Source: Dyella_B sp036746095
GTDB lineage: Bacteria > Pseudomonadota > Gammaproteobacteria > Xanthomonadales > Rhodanobacteraceae
Assembly (NCBI RefSeq): GCF_036746095.1
Contig: NZ_DAIOEU010000012.1
Span: forward strand, 1 to 64,000
Direction: 5' to 3'
Length of the DNA: 64,000 bases
Shown here: piece by piece, positions 29,522-38,570 of the stretch
Layout: each line of letters opens with the position of its first letter
How positions within the stretch are numbered: the stretch's first letter is position 1
Made by a program: the position numbers and the translations under genes
Notes under the pieces: model-generated
The model's input: the letters and a program-made list of their open reading frames with translations, nothing else
Told to the model about the DNA's origin: nothing
The model's database searches: none

Positions 29522-32206
29522 GTGCATCGTCTTGCCCAATCCTTCGTCCTGACCGCGCTTGCCGCATGTTGCGGTGCAGCTTTCGCTGCCACGCCAGCGG
29601 ATGGTGTACCGCGCGGGAAGCTGCCGCGCTGGGCGGTACCGGAGTCGTACCAGCTCGCTTTCAAAGTGGATCCGGCGCAGCAGAGTTTCAGCGGCACCAC
29701 CACGATCAGGCTTGAGCTGAAGCAAGCGGCCGATCACATCTGGCTCAATGGCCGCGATCTCAATGTCGGCAAGGTGACGGTCACCGATGCAGGCGGCAAA
29801 CAACATGCTGGCAAGTACGCTACCGTTGATTTGAAGGCAGGCGTGGCGCGCGTGGATTTCAATGCCGTACTGCAACCGCAAGCGCTGACACTCGTGCTCA
29901 GCTACTCCGCGCCGCTCAACCAGCAATTGCAGGGCCTGTACAAAGTGAATCATGCCGGCGCGCCGTATGCGATGACGCAGATGGAACCGGTCAGCGCGCG
30001 CTTCGCCTTTCCCGGTTTTGATGAACCGGATTTCAAGACGCCGTACGACATCGCACTGACCATTCCGTCGAACCTCGTCGGTGTGGCCAACACGCAGCAG
30101 ACCAGCGAAGTGGCAGCCGGCGACCACTGGAAAACGCTGCGCTTCGCCCGCACGCAACCGCTGCCTACGTATCTGGTGGCGTTTGCGATCGGCCCTTGGG
30201 ACGTCGTCAATGGCCCAACCATCGCGGCGGACAACTACCGTCGCGAACCGCTGCCGCTACGCGGCATTGCCGCGCACGGCGAAGGCCATCGCATGCAGCA
30301 TGTGCTGAGTGAAACGCCGACCATCATCCACACGTTGGAGAACTACTACGGCTTCGGCTATCCGTTCGGCAAGCTAGACCTGCTCGCCGCACCGGATTTT
30401 TCCGCCGGCGCGATGGAGAACCCCGGCCTGGTCACGTTCCGCGATTGGTATTTGTTGCTCGATCCCCAATCGCCGACCAAAAACGTGCGCGGCTCGTTCG
30501 ACGTGACTGCGCACGAACTGGCGCACCAGTGGACGGGGGACACCGTCACGCTGGCCTGGTGGAACGATCTATGGCTCAACGAAGCCTTCGCCACCTGGAT
30601 GCAGCAGAAGGTCACCATGAAGGTGCATCCGGAATACCGCGCGGACCTGGAGCGCATTACCGCCGCCGAAAATGCGATGGAGAATGACAGCCTGGTCAGC
30701 GCACGCAAGATCCGCCAGCCGATCAGCGGCATTGGCGACATCGAAACCGCGTTCGACAGCATTACTTATCGCAAGGGCGCAGCCGTGCTCGGCATGTTCG
30801 AGGGCTACGTCGGCGAGGATGTCTTCCAGAAAGGCATGCGTGCCTACATTCAAAAGCACAAGTTCGGCAATGCCACGGCCGACGACTTGATCGATGCGAT
30901 TGCCACCGCAGCGAACCAGGGCCCGGCGTTCAAGCAGGCCTTCGACAGTTTCCTCAACCAGGCCGGCGTGCCGTACGTGCAGACGCGGCTTGACCAGCAA
31001 GGCAACAAGACCGTTCTGCATATGAGCCAGAGCCGCTATCTGCCGGTCGGCAGCACCGGCCATGCGGCGCAGGTGTGGGGCATCCCTGTATGCGTGCGCT
31101 ACGGCACGGCCGCCGGCAGCAAGACCCAGTGCGAGATGCTCGACCAGGCCGAAGGCACGATGGTGTTGGCCGATGCCAGCAGCTCCAGCTGGGTGATGCC
31201 GAACGCCAACGCCAGCGGCTACTACCGCTTCAGCATGACCAAGCCGGCCTGGGCGGATCTCACCGAGCACGTCACGGCGCTGAACGACAAGGAACAGCTT
31301 GCCTACGCCGACAGCATCGATGCCGGTTTCCGCCACGGCGAGCTGGATGCAGGCGATGTGCTCGCTGCGCTCAAGCCGCTGGCCAGCGCAAAAACGCGCG
31401 AAGTCGCGGTGGCGCCGCTGGATACGGTGGCGTGGATCTATCGGCATGAAGCGGCCACCGATACGCAGCGCGCCGTCATCGTCGATTGGGTTAAAAAGGC
31501 CTATCTGCCGCGCATGGAGCAACTCGGTTACCAGCGCAAGGCTGGCGAGGCCGACGGCGACAGCCTCTTGCGCACTACGCTCGCGCACTCGCTCGCACTC
31601 GACTTCAAGATCCCCGAGGTACGCACGGCACTGCTAAAGCAAGGCGATGCCGCGTTGGCGAAGAAGGCCGATGGCAGCCTGGACCTCGGCGCAGCCGATC
31701 CCGATCTGCTCGGCGACGCGCTTGCCGTGGCCGTGCAGGAACGCGGCAAGCCGGCGTTGGATGCCTTGATCGCGGAACTGCCGCGCACGACCGATCCTGC
31801 CTTGCGCAACGGCATGCTGGCCGGACTCAGCGCCGCCGATACGCCGGAGCTGGCGAATGAGGCGCGCGATTTCGCCCTCACCAAGCCGGTGAAAGTCGGC
31901 GAGATGGCGGCCATCCTGCGCGGCGGCCGCGATACGCCAGCAGCCCGCGATGCGTTGTGGCAATGGTTCACGACGCACTACGACCAAGTGCTTGGACGCA
32001 CCGGCAGTTTCGCCAGCGGCTTCGTGCCGCGCCTTGCCGGTGGCGGTGGTTGCTCCACGGCGGAAGCCGATCGCCTGGATGCGTACTTCAAGCCGCGGCT
32101 GAAGGATCTTGCCGGCGCGGATCGCGGCTTGGCGCAGACGCGTGAGCAAGTGTTGCTGTGTGCGGCGCTGAAAGCGAAACAGGACCCGGCGGCCATTCTG
32201 CGCTAG
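29522..32206 (+). CDS. Exported M1 family aminopeptidase
   Basis: Zinc metallopeptidase of 894 residues removing N-terminal amino acids from peptides. Signal peptide (about 1-22, ending AAFA), exopeptidase motif GAMEN (296-300), zinc site HELAHQW (331-337) with the distal Glu354 (NEAF), and a large C-terminal ERAP1-like helical domain. GTG 29522 is chosen: TAGGAGG lies 7 bp upstream and the signal peptide follows directly; the frame's earlier ATG 29492 lacks this. The enzyme probably acts in the periplasm on imported peptides. Confidence 0.93.
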   Translation: MHRLAQSFVLTALAACCGAAFAATPADGVPRGKLPRWAVPESYQLAFKVDPAQQSFSGTTTIRLELKQAADHIWLNGRDLNVGKVTVTDAGGKQHAGKYATVDLKAGVARVDFNAVLQPQALTLVLSYSAPLNQQLQGLYKVNHAGAPYAMTQMEPVSARFAFPGFDEPDFKTPYDIALTIPSNLVGVANTQQTSEVAAGDHWKTLRFARTQPLPTYLVAFAIGPWDVVNGPTIAADNYRREPLPLRGIAAHGEGHRMQHVLSETPTIIHTLENYYGFGYPFGKLDLLAAPDFSAGAMENPGLVTFRDWYLLLDPQSPTKNVRGSFDVTAHELAHQWTGDTVTLAWWNDLWLNEAFATWMQQKVTMKVHPEYRADLERITAAENAMENDSLVSARKIRQPISGIGDIETAFDSITYRKGAAVLGMFEGYVGEDVFQKGMRAYIQKHKFGNATADDLIDAIATAANQGPAFKQAFDSFLNQAGVPYVQTRLDQQGNKTVLHMSQSRYLPVGSTGHAAQVWGIPVCVRYGTAAGSKTQCEMLDQAEGTMVLADASSSSWVMPNANASGYYRFSMTKPAWADLTEHVTALNDKEQLAYADSIDAGFRHGELDAGDVLAALKPLASAKTREVAVAPLDTVAWIYRHEAATDTQRAVIVDWVKKAYLPRMEQLGYQRKAGEADGDSLLRTTLAHSLALDFKIPEVRTALLKQGDAALAKKADGSLDLGAADPDLLGDALAVAVQERGKPALDALIAELPRTTDPALRNGMLAGLSAADTPELANEARDFALTKPVKVGEMAAILRGGRDTPAARDALWQWFTTHYDQVLGRTGSFASGFVPRLAGGGGCSTAEADRLDAYFKPRLKDLAGADRGLAQTREQVLLCAALKAKQDPAAILR

Positions 32207-32248
32207 CGGGACATGTAGGCTCGGCTGCAAATCCTGCCTGCAAGGAGC

Positions 32249-32287
32249 AAAAAACGCCGGATGCTTTGTCCATCCGGCGTTTTTTTA
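32249..32287 (+). terminator. Rho-independent terminator after the M1 peptidase
   Basis: Stem CGCCGGATG (32255-32263) and CATCCGGCG (32271-32279), followed by a run of seven T. Six A precede it, so it may also work in reverse. Confidence 0.85.
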
Positions 32288-32431
32288 TGCCATCGATCAT
32301 AGTTACCATCAATCGTCTCCATAAGAACAATCAATTTCATATTCGTCGTAGGCGAGACTACGCTCGGCTCCTCGACCGCCAGGTCCCACTCTTGCATTGC
32401 CCTCTCAAGCCCAACGCCACGAGGTGATGTC

Positions 32432-32851
32432 ATGAGCAAGCTGAAAGGCTCCAAGACGGAGCAGAACCTGAAAGACGCGTTCGCCGGCGAGTCCATGGCC
32501 AACCGCCGATATCTCTATTTCGCATCGAAGGCCGACGTGGAGGGCTACAACGACGTATCCACCGTGTTCCGCTCCACCGCCGAGGGCGAAACCGGCCACG
32601 CGCACGGCCATCTGGAATACCTCGAACCGTGCGGCGATCCCGCCACCGGCAAGCCGTTCGGCCCCACGCGCGACAATCTGCAGAGCGCCATCGCCGGCGA
32701 AACCCACGAATACACCGACATGTATCCGGGCATGGCCAAGACGGCGCGCGATGAGGGTTTCGACGAAGTGGCCGATTGGTTCGAAACGCTGGCGAAGGCC
32801 GAACGGTCACATGCGAACCGGTTCCAGAAGGCGCTGAACGAATTGGTTTGA
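32432..32851 (+). CDS. Rubrerythrin (di-iron, no rubredoxin domain)
   Basis: A 139-residue erythrin-type four-helix di-iron protein that reduces peroxide. Ligands in family register: Glu20, Glu53, His56, Glu90, Glu93, Glu124 and His127. The C-terminal rubredoxin FeS4 domain of classical rubrerythrin is absent, so electrons must come from a partner, plausibly the Fe-S protein encoded next. GAGGTG at 32420-32425 precedes ATG 32432. First gene of a conserved three-gene set. Confidence 0.93.
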   Translation: MSKLKGSKTEQNLKDAFAGESMANRRYLYFASKADVEGYNDVSTVFRSTAEGETGHAHGHLEYLEPCGDPATGKPFGPTRDNLQSAIAGETHEYTDMYPGMAKTARDEGFDEVADWFETLAKAERSHANRFQKALNELV

Positions 32852-32878
32852 TGTGGAATTGCTCCACGTTGGCCCTAA

Positions 32879-32970
32879 GGCCGTCATCCCCGCGAAAGCG
32901 GGAATCCATCTTCGCCTTCCGTACTAGGGCAAAATCAAAATGGATTCCCGCTTTCGCGGGAATGACGGCC
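32879..32970. repeat. REP-type inverted repeat inside the rubrerythrin operon
   Basis: Two 30-bp arms (32879-32908, 32941-32970) pair with one mismatch around a 32-nt loop. The same core recurs at 32-53 and 54386-54496. It lies between rubrerythrin and the Fe-S protein gene and could stabilise the upstream mRNA end. Confidence 0.85.
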
Positions 32971-33062
32971 CTAGGATGGCCGCACACCACGTCGTAAAGG
33001 TCGTCCCTCAATCCGTTCTCTTTCAGAGTGGAGAGGGTTACATCGCGCCGGAGGCAAGCTCC

Positions 33063-34406
33063 ATGGCAGAACCCATCGGCACCACGCGGGAAGGCAGCCT
33101 GGAAGCACCTACCCGCCACCCGCTGGACTGGTTGAATCCGGAGTTCTGGGAGCGCGCATCGCTGGATGCCGAACTGGAGCGCGTGTTCAACATCTGCCAC
33201 GGCTGCCGCCGTTGTGTCAGCCTCTGCCACGCCTTTCCCACGCTGTTCGACCTGATCGACGAATCCGAGTCGATGGAAATCGACGGCGTGAAGAAAAGCG
33301 ATTACGCGAAGGTCACCGAACAGTGCTACCTCTGCGATCTGTGCTATCTCACCAAATGCCCCTACGTGCCGCCGCACCCGTGGAACGTGGACTTCCCGCA
33401 CCTGATGCTGCGCGCCAAGGCCGTGGATTTCCGCGAGCATGGCGCGCCGATGTCCGCGCGCATCCTTTCCAACACGCGCGCCGTCGGCAAGTTCGCTTCC
33501 ATTCCCGTTGTCGTGCAAACCATCAACGCGGCCAACAGGAACAAGACCGCACGCAAGCTGCTTGAGAAAACCCTCGACGTGGATGCGCAGGCGCGCGTGC
33601 CTACGTATCACACGCCGACGGCGCGCAAACGCCTGCGCGAGCTCGATGGCGCGGGTGGCGCCAAACCCGCGGGACGCACGCGCGGCAAAGTGGCCATTTT
33701 CGTCACCTGCTATGGTGACCACGCCGATCCCGGCGTGGTGGAGGACCTGGCCGCGGTGCTCAAGCACAACGCCATGCCGGTGCGGCTAGTGGAACGGGAA
33801 AGTTGCTGCGGCATGCCCAAGCTCGAATTGGGCGACCTGGAAACGGTGCTCAAATACAAAGAACGCAACGTTCCAATGCTTGCCGACATGGCGCGCGAAG
33901 GCTGGGATTTCACCGCCGCCATTCCCTCCTGCGTGCTGATGTTCAAACAGGAACTGCCCTTGATGTTTCCGGACGATGAAGACGTCGCGCTGGTGCGCGA
34001 TCGTTTCTTCGATCCGTTCGAATACCTGGCCGAACGCCACAAGGCGGGCTTGCTGGTTACCGACTTCAAGCAATCGCTGGGCAAAATCGCCTGGCAGGTT
34101 CCCTGCCATCAGCGCGTCCAGAAGATCGGTCCGAAGACCGCCGAGATTTTGCAGTTGGTGCCGGATACGCAAATCACCACCATCGAACGCTGCTCTGGCC
34201 ACGACGGCACCTACGGCGTGAAACACAAAACCTATGCGCTGTCGCGCAAGCTCGCCAAGCCGGTGGAAACCCGTGTAGCGCAAGCCGAAGCCACGCATTT
34301 CACCAGCGATTGCCCGATGGCCGGCAACCACATCGCGCATGGATTGAACGGCACACCTGCCGCGGAACACCCCTTGAGCCTGCTACGCAAGGCATACGGC
34401 ATCTGA
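33063..34406 (+). CDS. GlpC/HdrD-like iron-sulfur oxidoreductase subunit
   Basis: A 447-residue soluble protein. Two [4Fe-4S] motifs near the N-terminus (CHGCRRCVSLCH and CYLCDLCYLTKCP) are followed by two CCG-type cysteine-rich domains (ESCCGMPK; later CSGHDG and SDCPMAGNH), as in GlpC and heterodisulfide reductase HdrD. It is co-encoded with rubrerythrin and DUF3501, a recurring proteobacterial set thought to handle peroxide stress, so it probably passes electrons to rubrerythrin (inference). The start is ATG 33063 with GGAGG at 33050-33054; the longer frame from 32940 begins inside the REP repeat and is rejected. Confidence 0.88.
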   Translation: MAEPIGTTREGSLEAPTRHPLDWLNPEFWERASLDAELERVFNICHGCRRCVSLCHAFPTLFDLIDESESMEIDGVKKSDYAKVTEQCYLCDLCYLTKCPYVPPHPWNVDFPHLMLRAKAVDFREHGAPMSARILSNTRAVGKFASIPVVVQTINAANRNKTARKLLEKTLDVDAQARVPTYHTPTARKRLRELDGAGGAKPAGRTRGKVAIFVTCYGDHADPGVVEDLAAVLKHNAMPVRLVERESCCGMPKLELGDLETVLKYKERNVPMLADMAREGWDFTAAIPSCVLMFKQELPLMFPDDEDVALVRDRFFDPFEYLAERHKAGLLVTDFKQSLGKIAWQVPCHQRVQKIGPKTAEILQLVPDTQITTIERCSGHDGTYGVKHKTYALSRKLAKPVETRVAQAEATHFTSDCPMAGNHIAHGLNGTPAAEHPLSLLRKAYGI

Positions 34407-34432
34407 TCAACACACCACCATCCCCGGCCGCC

Positions 34433-35023
34433 ATGAACAAACTGCAGCGCCATGATCTGCTTACGCTGGAAGCCTATGCCGCACAACGGAGCGAATTTCG
34501 CGCCCGCGTGATGGCGCACAAGAAAAACCGCAAGGTCCACCTTGGCAGCCATCTCACCTTCCTGTTCGAAGACCGCCTCACCATCCAGTATCAAGTGCAG
34601 GAGATGCTGCGCATCGAAAAGATCTTTGAAGCCAGCGGCATCAAAGAAGAGCTGGAGGCTTACAACCCGCTCATTCCGGATGGCAAGAATCTCAAAGCCA
34701 CGCTGTTCGTGGAGTACGAAGACGTCGAGGAGCGCAAACGCGAATTGGCGCGCCTGGCGGGCATGGAACGCCAGGTCGCACTGACCGTCGCCGGGCATGC
34801 GCCGGTAACGGCGATCGCGGACGAGGATATGGACCGCAGCACCGAAGAGAAAACCGCCGCGGTGCATTTCCTGCGCTTTGAATTGGACGACGCGATGATC
34901 AGCGATTGGAACGCAGGTGCCGCGGTGACGCTCGCATCCACGCATCCGCAAATGCATGCAACGGTCACTTTTTCGGAACCGCTACGCAAAGCGCTGGCCG
35001 CAGACTTCACGCGACGGGTCTAG
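34433..35023 (+). CDS. DUF3501 family protein
   Basis: A 196-residue protein beginning MNKLQRHDLLTLEAY, with the family's RVMAHKKNRKVHLG and QVQEMLRIEKIFE blocks. Function is unknown; it nearly always follows rubrerythrin and the GlpC-like Fe-S protein, as here, 26 bp downstream. No signal peptide or metal motif is visible. The ATG at 34433 lacks a strong ribosome binding site, so coupling to the upstream gene is likely. Confidence 0.88.
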   Translation: MNKLQRHDLLTLEAYAAQRSEFRARVMAHKKNRKVHLGSHLTFLFEDRLTIQYQVQEMLRIEKIFEASGIKEELEAYNPLIPDGKNLKATLFVEYEDVEERKRELARLAGMERQVALTVAGHAPVTAIADEDMDRSTEEKTAAVHFLRFELDDAMISDWNAGAAVTLASTHPQMHATVTFSEPLRKALAADFTRRV

Positions 35024-35073
35024 GTTTTTTTCTGTTGTACTCAAGCGAAAGCGTCTTGAGTTAATGTCATTGG

Positions 35074-35096
35074 GGTTCGCGCAGCGTAACCCCGCC
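35074..35096. repeat. Small GGGGTT/AACCCC hairpin
   Basis: Short palindrome in the gap between DUF3501 and apt, resembling the GTTCG-containing repeats at 35690-35750 and 57810-57890. It may serve as a convergent 3' boundary; there is no clear T-run. Confidence 0.35.
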
Positions 35097-35108
35097 CACG
35101 ACGGCGCA

Positions 35109-35627
35109 TTAGTAATGCAGCACGGCACGCAGCGGAACCTCCTGCGGCCAGATCGCCCTGCCCTGCAAGGCCAGCAATTCGATCACCACCGACGCGCCCA
35201 CCAAATCGGCACCCAGCTGGCCAAGCAGATGGCGCGCCGCGCCGAGCGTACCGCCCGTCGCAAGCACATCATCCACCAGCAGCACCCGTTCGCCCTCGCG
35301 CACTGCGCCAACGCAAACCTCCAACCGATCGGTGCCGTATTCGAGCTGGTAATCCGCATGCATCACCGGCGGCGGCAGCTTGCCCGGTTTGCGCAAGGGT
35401 ACGAATCCCGCTTGCAGCTTCTGCGCCATCGCCGCGGCGAAAATGAAACCGCGCGATTCCACGCCGCATACAGCTTGCACGCCACTATCCAGCCACGGTT
35501 CGATCATCGCGTCGATGCAGCTGGCAAATGCGGCGCCGTCGGCGAGCAGCGGGGTGATATCGCGAAAGGTGACGCCTGGTTTCGGGAAATCCGGCACCGC
35601 GCGGATCAGACGTGCAAACTCGGTCAT
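35109..35627 (-). CDS. apt: Adenine phosphoribosyltransferase
   Basis: Purine salvage enzyme making AMP from adenine and PRPP. The 172-residue protein has the N-terminal IRAVPDFPKPGVTFRDITPL block, the ESRGF motif and the PRPP loop VLLVDDVLATGGT. ATG 35627 with GGAG upstream is preferred over the longer frame to 35723. Confidence 0.95.
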   Translation of the reverse strand: MTEFARLIRAVPDFPKPGVTFRDITPLLADGAAFASCIDAMIEPWLDSGVQAVCGVESRGFIFAAAMAQKLQAGFVPLRKPGKLPPPVMHADYQLEYGTDRLEVCVGAVREGERVLLVDDVLATGGTLGAARHLLGQLGADLVGASVVIELLALQGRAIWPQEVPLRAVLHY

Positions 35628-35689
35628 GCAGGGCTCCAAGGATGAGGCGCTGCGTAGCATACCGTGCACGTTGAAGACGCGAACGTAGG

Positions 35690-35750
35690 CGGAACGCGAA
35701 CCCCAACATCCGGATGCCTGCAATCCATGCCGGGGTTCGGCGATGCCTCA
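35690..35750. repeat. Imperfect palindromic repeat
   Basis: GCGAACCCC and GGGGTTCG arms around the apt/DUF2007 boundary. Same family as 35074-35096 and 57810-57890. Confidence 0.35.
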
Positions 35751-35765
35751 CCTCAAGCTACATTT

Positions 35766-36044
35766 TCAGCCGGGCTGCGGCACCAGGCTGTCTTGGTCAT
35801 CGTCCAGCTCGCGGATCGCCAGCCTGGCCTCCGCCAGCGCTTGATCGATCTCGCGCACGATCGGCTCGGCCGCCTCCACGCTCGAATCCGGCACCAGCAC
35901 CGCCACGTAGTCCAGGGCCGGCAGCTGCCCCACGCCGCCGGTGAGGTATTCGCCGGAGATGAAGGCAGGCACTTGGCCATGCTCCAGTGCATCCTTCACC
36001 AGATGGGCGTCAAAGAGATTCTGGGCTCGATAAACGATACGCAT
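35766..36044 (-). CDS. DUF2007 domain protein
   Basis: A 92-residue small protein; MRIVYRAQNLFDAHLVKDALE and the ALDYVAVLVPDSSVEAA stretch match DUF2007 (putative signal-transducing, ACT-like fold). It carries no cysteine or catalytic motif. It lies 40 bp after the Nudix gene on the same strand, likely one transcript with folA. Confidence 0.85.
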   Translation of the reverse strand: MRIVYRAQNLFDAHLVKDALEHGQVPAFISGEYLTGGVGQLPALDYVAVLVPDSSVEAAEPIVREIDQALAEARLAIRELDDDQDSLVPQPG

Positions 36045-36084
36045 GCACGCAAGCTACTGCTGCCCGCACGCATGGGCAAGCCAT

Positions 36085-37047
36085 TCACCAAAAGGAACGG
36101 ATGCCCGCGACGCCCTGGGCACCGTGCTTGCGCGCCTCATCGGCCTGCGCCGGCGCCATGCCACCCAGCGCATAAACCGGCAAGGCGCTGGCCTCGGCCA
36201 ACATCTGGAACTGCGGCCAGCCCAATGCCGGCGTATCCGGATGGCTGGCGGTGCGGGCGACCGGAGAGAGCGTCGCGAAGTCGGCTAGATGCACGCTCAC
36301 ACTCAGCTGCGCCGCATCGTGGCAGCTGGCCCCGATCAACTGCGACCACGGCAGCGGACGCTCCTGCAGCTTATCCAGTTGCGCCGCTGCCATATGCACA
36401 CCGATACCAGCCCCAAGCTGGCGTGCACCGCCGATATCTCGATTGAGCAACAGATTTGCCTGATGGCTCACCGCAAGCGGCTGCAAGCGCTCGGCCAGAT
36501 GACGCACTTGCTCGATCGACCAACGCGGCAAGCGCAACTGGATCAGCCCAATGCCGCGCTCGATCGCCTGGGCGATGCGCTGGCGCCACGCCTCGGCCTG
36601 ATCCGGCGCCGCATCCGCAGGTGTGATCGCATACGTCGGCGGCAGGCGCAGCGCCTGCAAAATCGGGCGGTCCGCCGGGGCAAGCGTGGCCAGGTCGACG
36701 TCTCCCGGCAATTGCCATTGCAAGGCCTGCCCTTCCAGCGGTGCCAGGGTGCCCCGCCAACGCGTGAATCGCCAGGCATCCAAGAGCAGGCCGCGTTCGC
36801 CGTAGTGCCAGGGAATGCGGATCAGGGGGGCGCCATCCTTTGGCTCGACGTGGATGCCGAGTTCTTCGTGCAGCTCGCGCGCCAGCGCCGGCAGCGGTGC
36901 TTCGCCGGGCTCAAGCTTGCCGCCGGGAAACTCCCAGAAGCCGGCCAGGTGCTTGCCCGCCGGGCGCTGCGCCAGCAGTACGTTGCCCCGCGTGTCGCAC
37001 AGCACGCCGGCCATCACATGCAGCATGTTGCCGGTCGCGTCGCTCAC
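36085..37047 (-). CDS. Nudix hydrolase fused to a ThiE-like domain
   Basis: A 320-residue two-domain protein. The N-terminal MutT-like domain carries a complete Nudix box (about 42-64, GGKLEPGE to REL-EELGI), for cleaving oxidised or unwanted nucleoside phosphates. The C-terminal half (about 135-320) is a thiamine-phosphate-synthase-like TIM barrel (ALGGM, GVAGIRSFW), possibly degenerate. The fusion is known in Gammaproteobacteria. The GTG start at 37047 abuts the folA stop with no gap, indicating translational coupling; ATG 37026 is an alternative. Confidence 0.88.
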   Translation of the reverse strand: MSDATGNMLHVMAGVLCDTRGNVLLAQRPAGKHLAGFWEFPGGKLEPGEAPLPALARELHEELGIHVEPKDGAPLIRIPWHYGERGLLLDAWRFTRWRGTLAPLEGQALQWQLPGDVDLATLAPADRPILQALRLPPTYAITPADAAPDQAEAWRQRIAQAIERGIGLIQLRLPRWSIEQVRHLAERLQPLAVSHQANLLLNRDIGGARQLGAGIGVHMAAAQLDKLQERPLPWSQLIGASCHDAAQLSVSVHLADFATLSPVARTASHPDTPALGWPQFQMLAEASALPVYALGGMAPAQADEARKHGAQGVAGIRSFW

Positions 37048-37536
37048 TTACTGCGTGCGGATGTACTCGACCATGTCGAAGTCGTAGCTGTGCTGCGCAT
37101 CTTTCTTATGATGCGTGCGCTTGACTTCGGTCCAATCGGTGAAATGGATGCCCGGGAAGAACGTGTCGGCACCCTCGACCGCCGCGCTTACCCAGGTGAG
37201 GTAAAGGCGCCGCGCCATCGGCAACGCATCGTGGAACACCCGGCCGCCGCCGATCACCATCAGGCCGGTACCGTCGGAGCGGGCCTGCGCCTCTTCGATC
37301 GAGCGGACCGTGATCTGGCCGGGAAACGGTGCCTCGTGACGATTGGACAGCACCATGTTCACGCGATCGGGCAGTGCGCGGCCGATCGACACCGCGGTGT
37401 TGTAACCCATCAGCACGTGCTTGCCGACGGTCAGCTGCTTGAACCATTTCAGATCGTCCGGCAAATGCCAGGGGAGCTGGCCCTTGCGACCAATAGCAAA
37501 GTTCTCGTCGAGGGCGGCGATCAGCGAAATGGCCAT
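37048..37536 (-). CDS. folA: Dihydrofolate reductase
   Basis: NADPH-dependent reduction of dihydrofolate. The 162-residue protein has the MISLIAALDEN-type start, the catalytic Asp28 in LPWHLPDDLKWFK (E. coli Asp27) and the NADPH segment MVIGGGRVF. It pairs functionally with thyA just upstream, which oxidises the folate that FolA re-reduces. Confidence 0.96.
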   Translation of the reverse strand: MAISLIAALDENFAIGRKGQLPWHLPDDLKWFKQLTVGKHVLMGYNTAVSIGRALPDRVNMVLSNRHEAPFPGQITVRSIEEAQARSDGTGLMVIGGGRVFHDALPMARRLYLTWVSAAVEGADTFFPGIHFTDWTEVKRTHHKKDAQHSYDFDMVEYIRTQ

Positions 37537-37595
37537 GGATGCTCCAAAGAAACGGTGACTGTCACAAAGGCCGGGGCTTGGCCGGCCGACCGCTC

Positions 37596-37601
37596 ATTAT
37601 A
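37596..37601 (-). promoter_or_regulatory. Likely -10 box of folA
   Basis: A perfect TATAAT on the minus strand, 60 bp upstream of the folA ATG. The -35 is weak (TTCGAC or GTTCGA, 15-16 bp spacer). It suggests folA has its own promoter downstream of thyA. Confidence 0.4.
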
Positions 37602-37728
37602 GCGTTTCACGCCACCGTCGAACGCCAATCATCACGCTGGAAGCACTCCGCCCTCCGGCAGGGGTCGGGGGCACGATCAATTCAGAAGGAATTCGCCAAG
37701 GGCCACCATCACGCTTCGCCCAAACCCG

Positions 37729-37766
37729 CCCTCACCCCCGGCCCTTCTCCCTGCGGGAGAGGGGAG
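37729..37766. repeat. CTCTCCC-type palindrome after thyA
   Basis: CCCTTCTCCC and GGGAGAGGGG arms right after the thyA stop, the same repeat type found at 41803-41830 and 45164-45317. It may act as a 3' processing signal for thyA. Confidence 0.55.
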
Positions 37767-37772
37767 AAAGCA

Positions 37773-38567
37773 TTACACCGCTACCGGCGCCTTGATTGCC
37801 GGATGGGGGTGGTAATCCTCGATCACCACGTCTTCGTAGCGGAAATCGAAGATCGACTGCACATGCGGATTGAGCTTCAACCGCGGCAGCGCGCGCGGCT
37901 CGCGCGTCAATTGCAGGCGCGCCTGCTCCAGATGATTGCTGTACAGATGCGCATCGCCCAGCGTGTGCACGAAATCGCCCACGCCCAGCCCACACACCTG
38001 CGCCACCATGTGCGTCAGCAACGCATAGCTGGCGATATTGAACGGTACGCCGAGGAAAATATCGCCGGAGCGCTGATACAGCTGGCAACTCAGCTTGCCG
38101 TTTGCCACATAGAACTGGAACAACGCGTGACATGGCATCAGTGCCATCTTCGGCAATTCGCCGACGTTCCACGCGCTGACGATCAAGCGGCGCGAGTCCG
38201 GATTGCGCTTGATCTCTTCCACCACCCAGCGAATCTGATCCACCACGCGGCCATCCCCCGCCGGCCACGCACGCCATTGCTTGCCGTACACCGGACCGAG
38301 ATCGCCATGTTCGTCCGCCCATTCGTCCCAGATGCTGACGCCGTTTTCCTTCAAGTAGGCGATGTTGGTATCGCCCTGCAGGAACCAGATCAGCTCGTGC
38401 ACGATCGATTTCAGGTGCAGCTTTTTGGTGGTGACCAGCGGAAAGCCTTGGTTGAGATCGAAGCGCATCTGCCAACCAAACACGCTGCGCGTGCCGGTGC
38501 CGGTGCGGTCGGTTTTTTCGGCGCCATGTTCCAGCACGTGGCGAAGCAGGTCGAGATACGGTTTCAT
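37773..38567 (-). CDS. thyA: Thymidylate synthase
   Basis: Converts dUMP to dTMP using methylene-tetrahydrofolate. The 264-residue protein is full length; catalytic Cys146 lies in LMPCHALFQFYV, and RTGTGTRSVFG and DAHLYSNH are intact. The AGAGG ribosome binding site (38575-38579 on the plus strand) is 7 bp before the ATG and falls inside the arm of a large inverted repeat that spans the lgt-thyA gap. Confidence 0.97.
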   Translation of the reverse strand: MKPYLDLLRHVLEHGAEKTDRTGTGTRSVFGWQMRFDLNQGFPLVTTKKLHLKSIVHELIWFLQGDTNIAYLKENGVSIWDEWADEHGDLGPVYGKQWRAWPAGDGRVVDQIRWVVEEIKRNPDSRRLIVSAWNVGELPKMALMPCHALFQFYVANGKLSCQLYQRSGDIFLGVPFNIASYALLTHMVAQVCGLGVGDFVHTLGDAHLYSNHLEQARLQLTREPRALPRLKLNPHVQSIFDFRYEDVVIEDYHPHPAIKAPVAV

Positions 38568-38570
38568 AAA

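Noticed and set aside
32940..33062. N-terminal extension of the Fe-S protein
   Set aside because: It is translated from the REP palindrome; a strong GGAGG supports ATG 33063.
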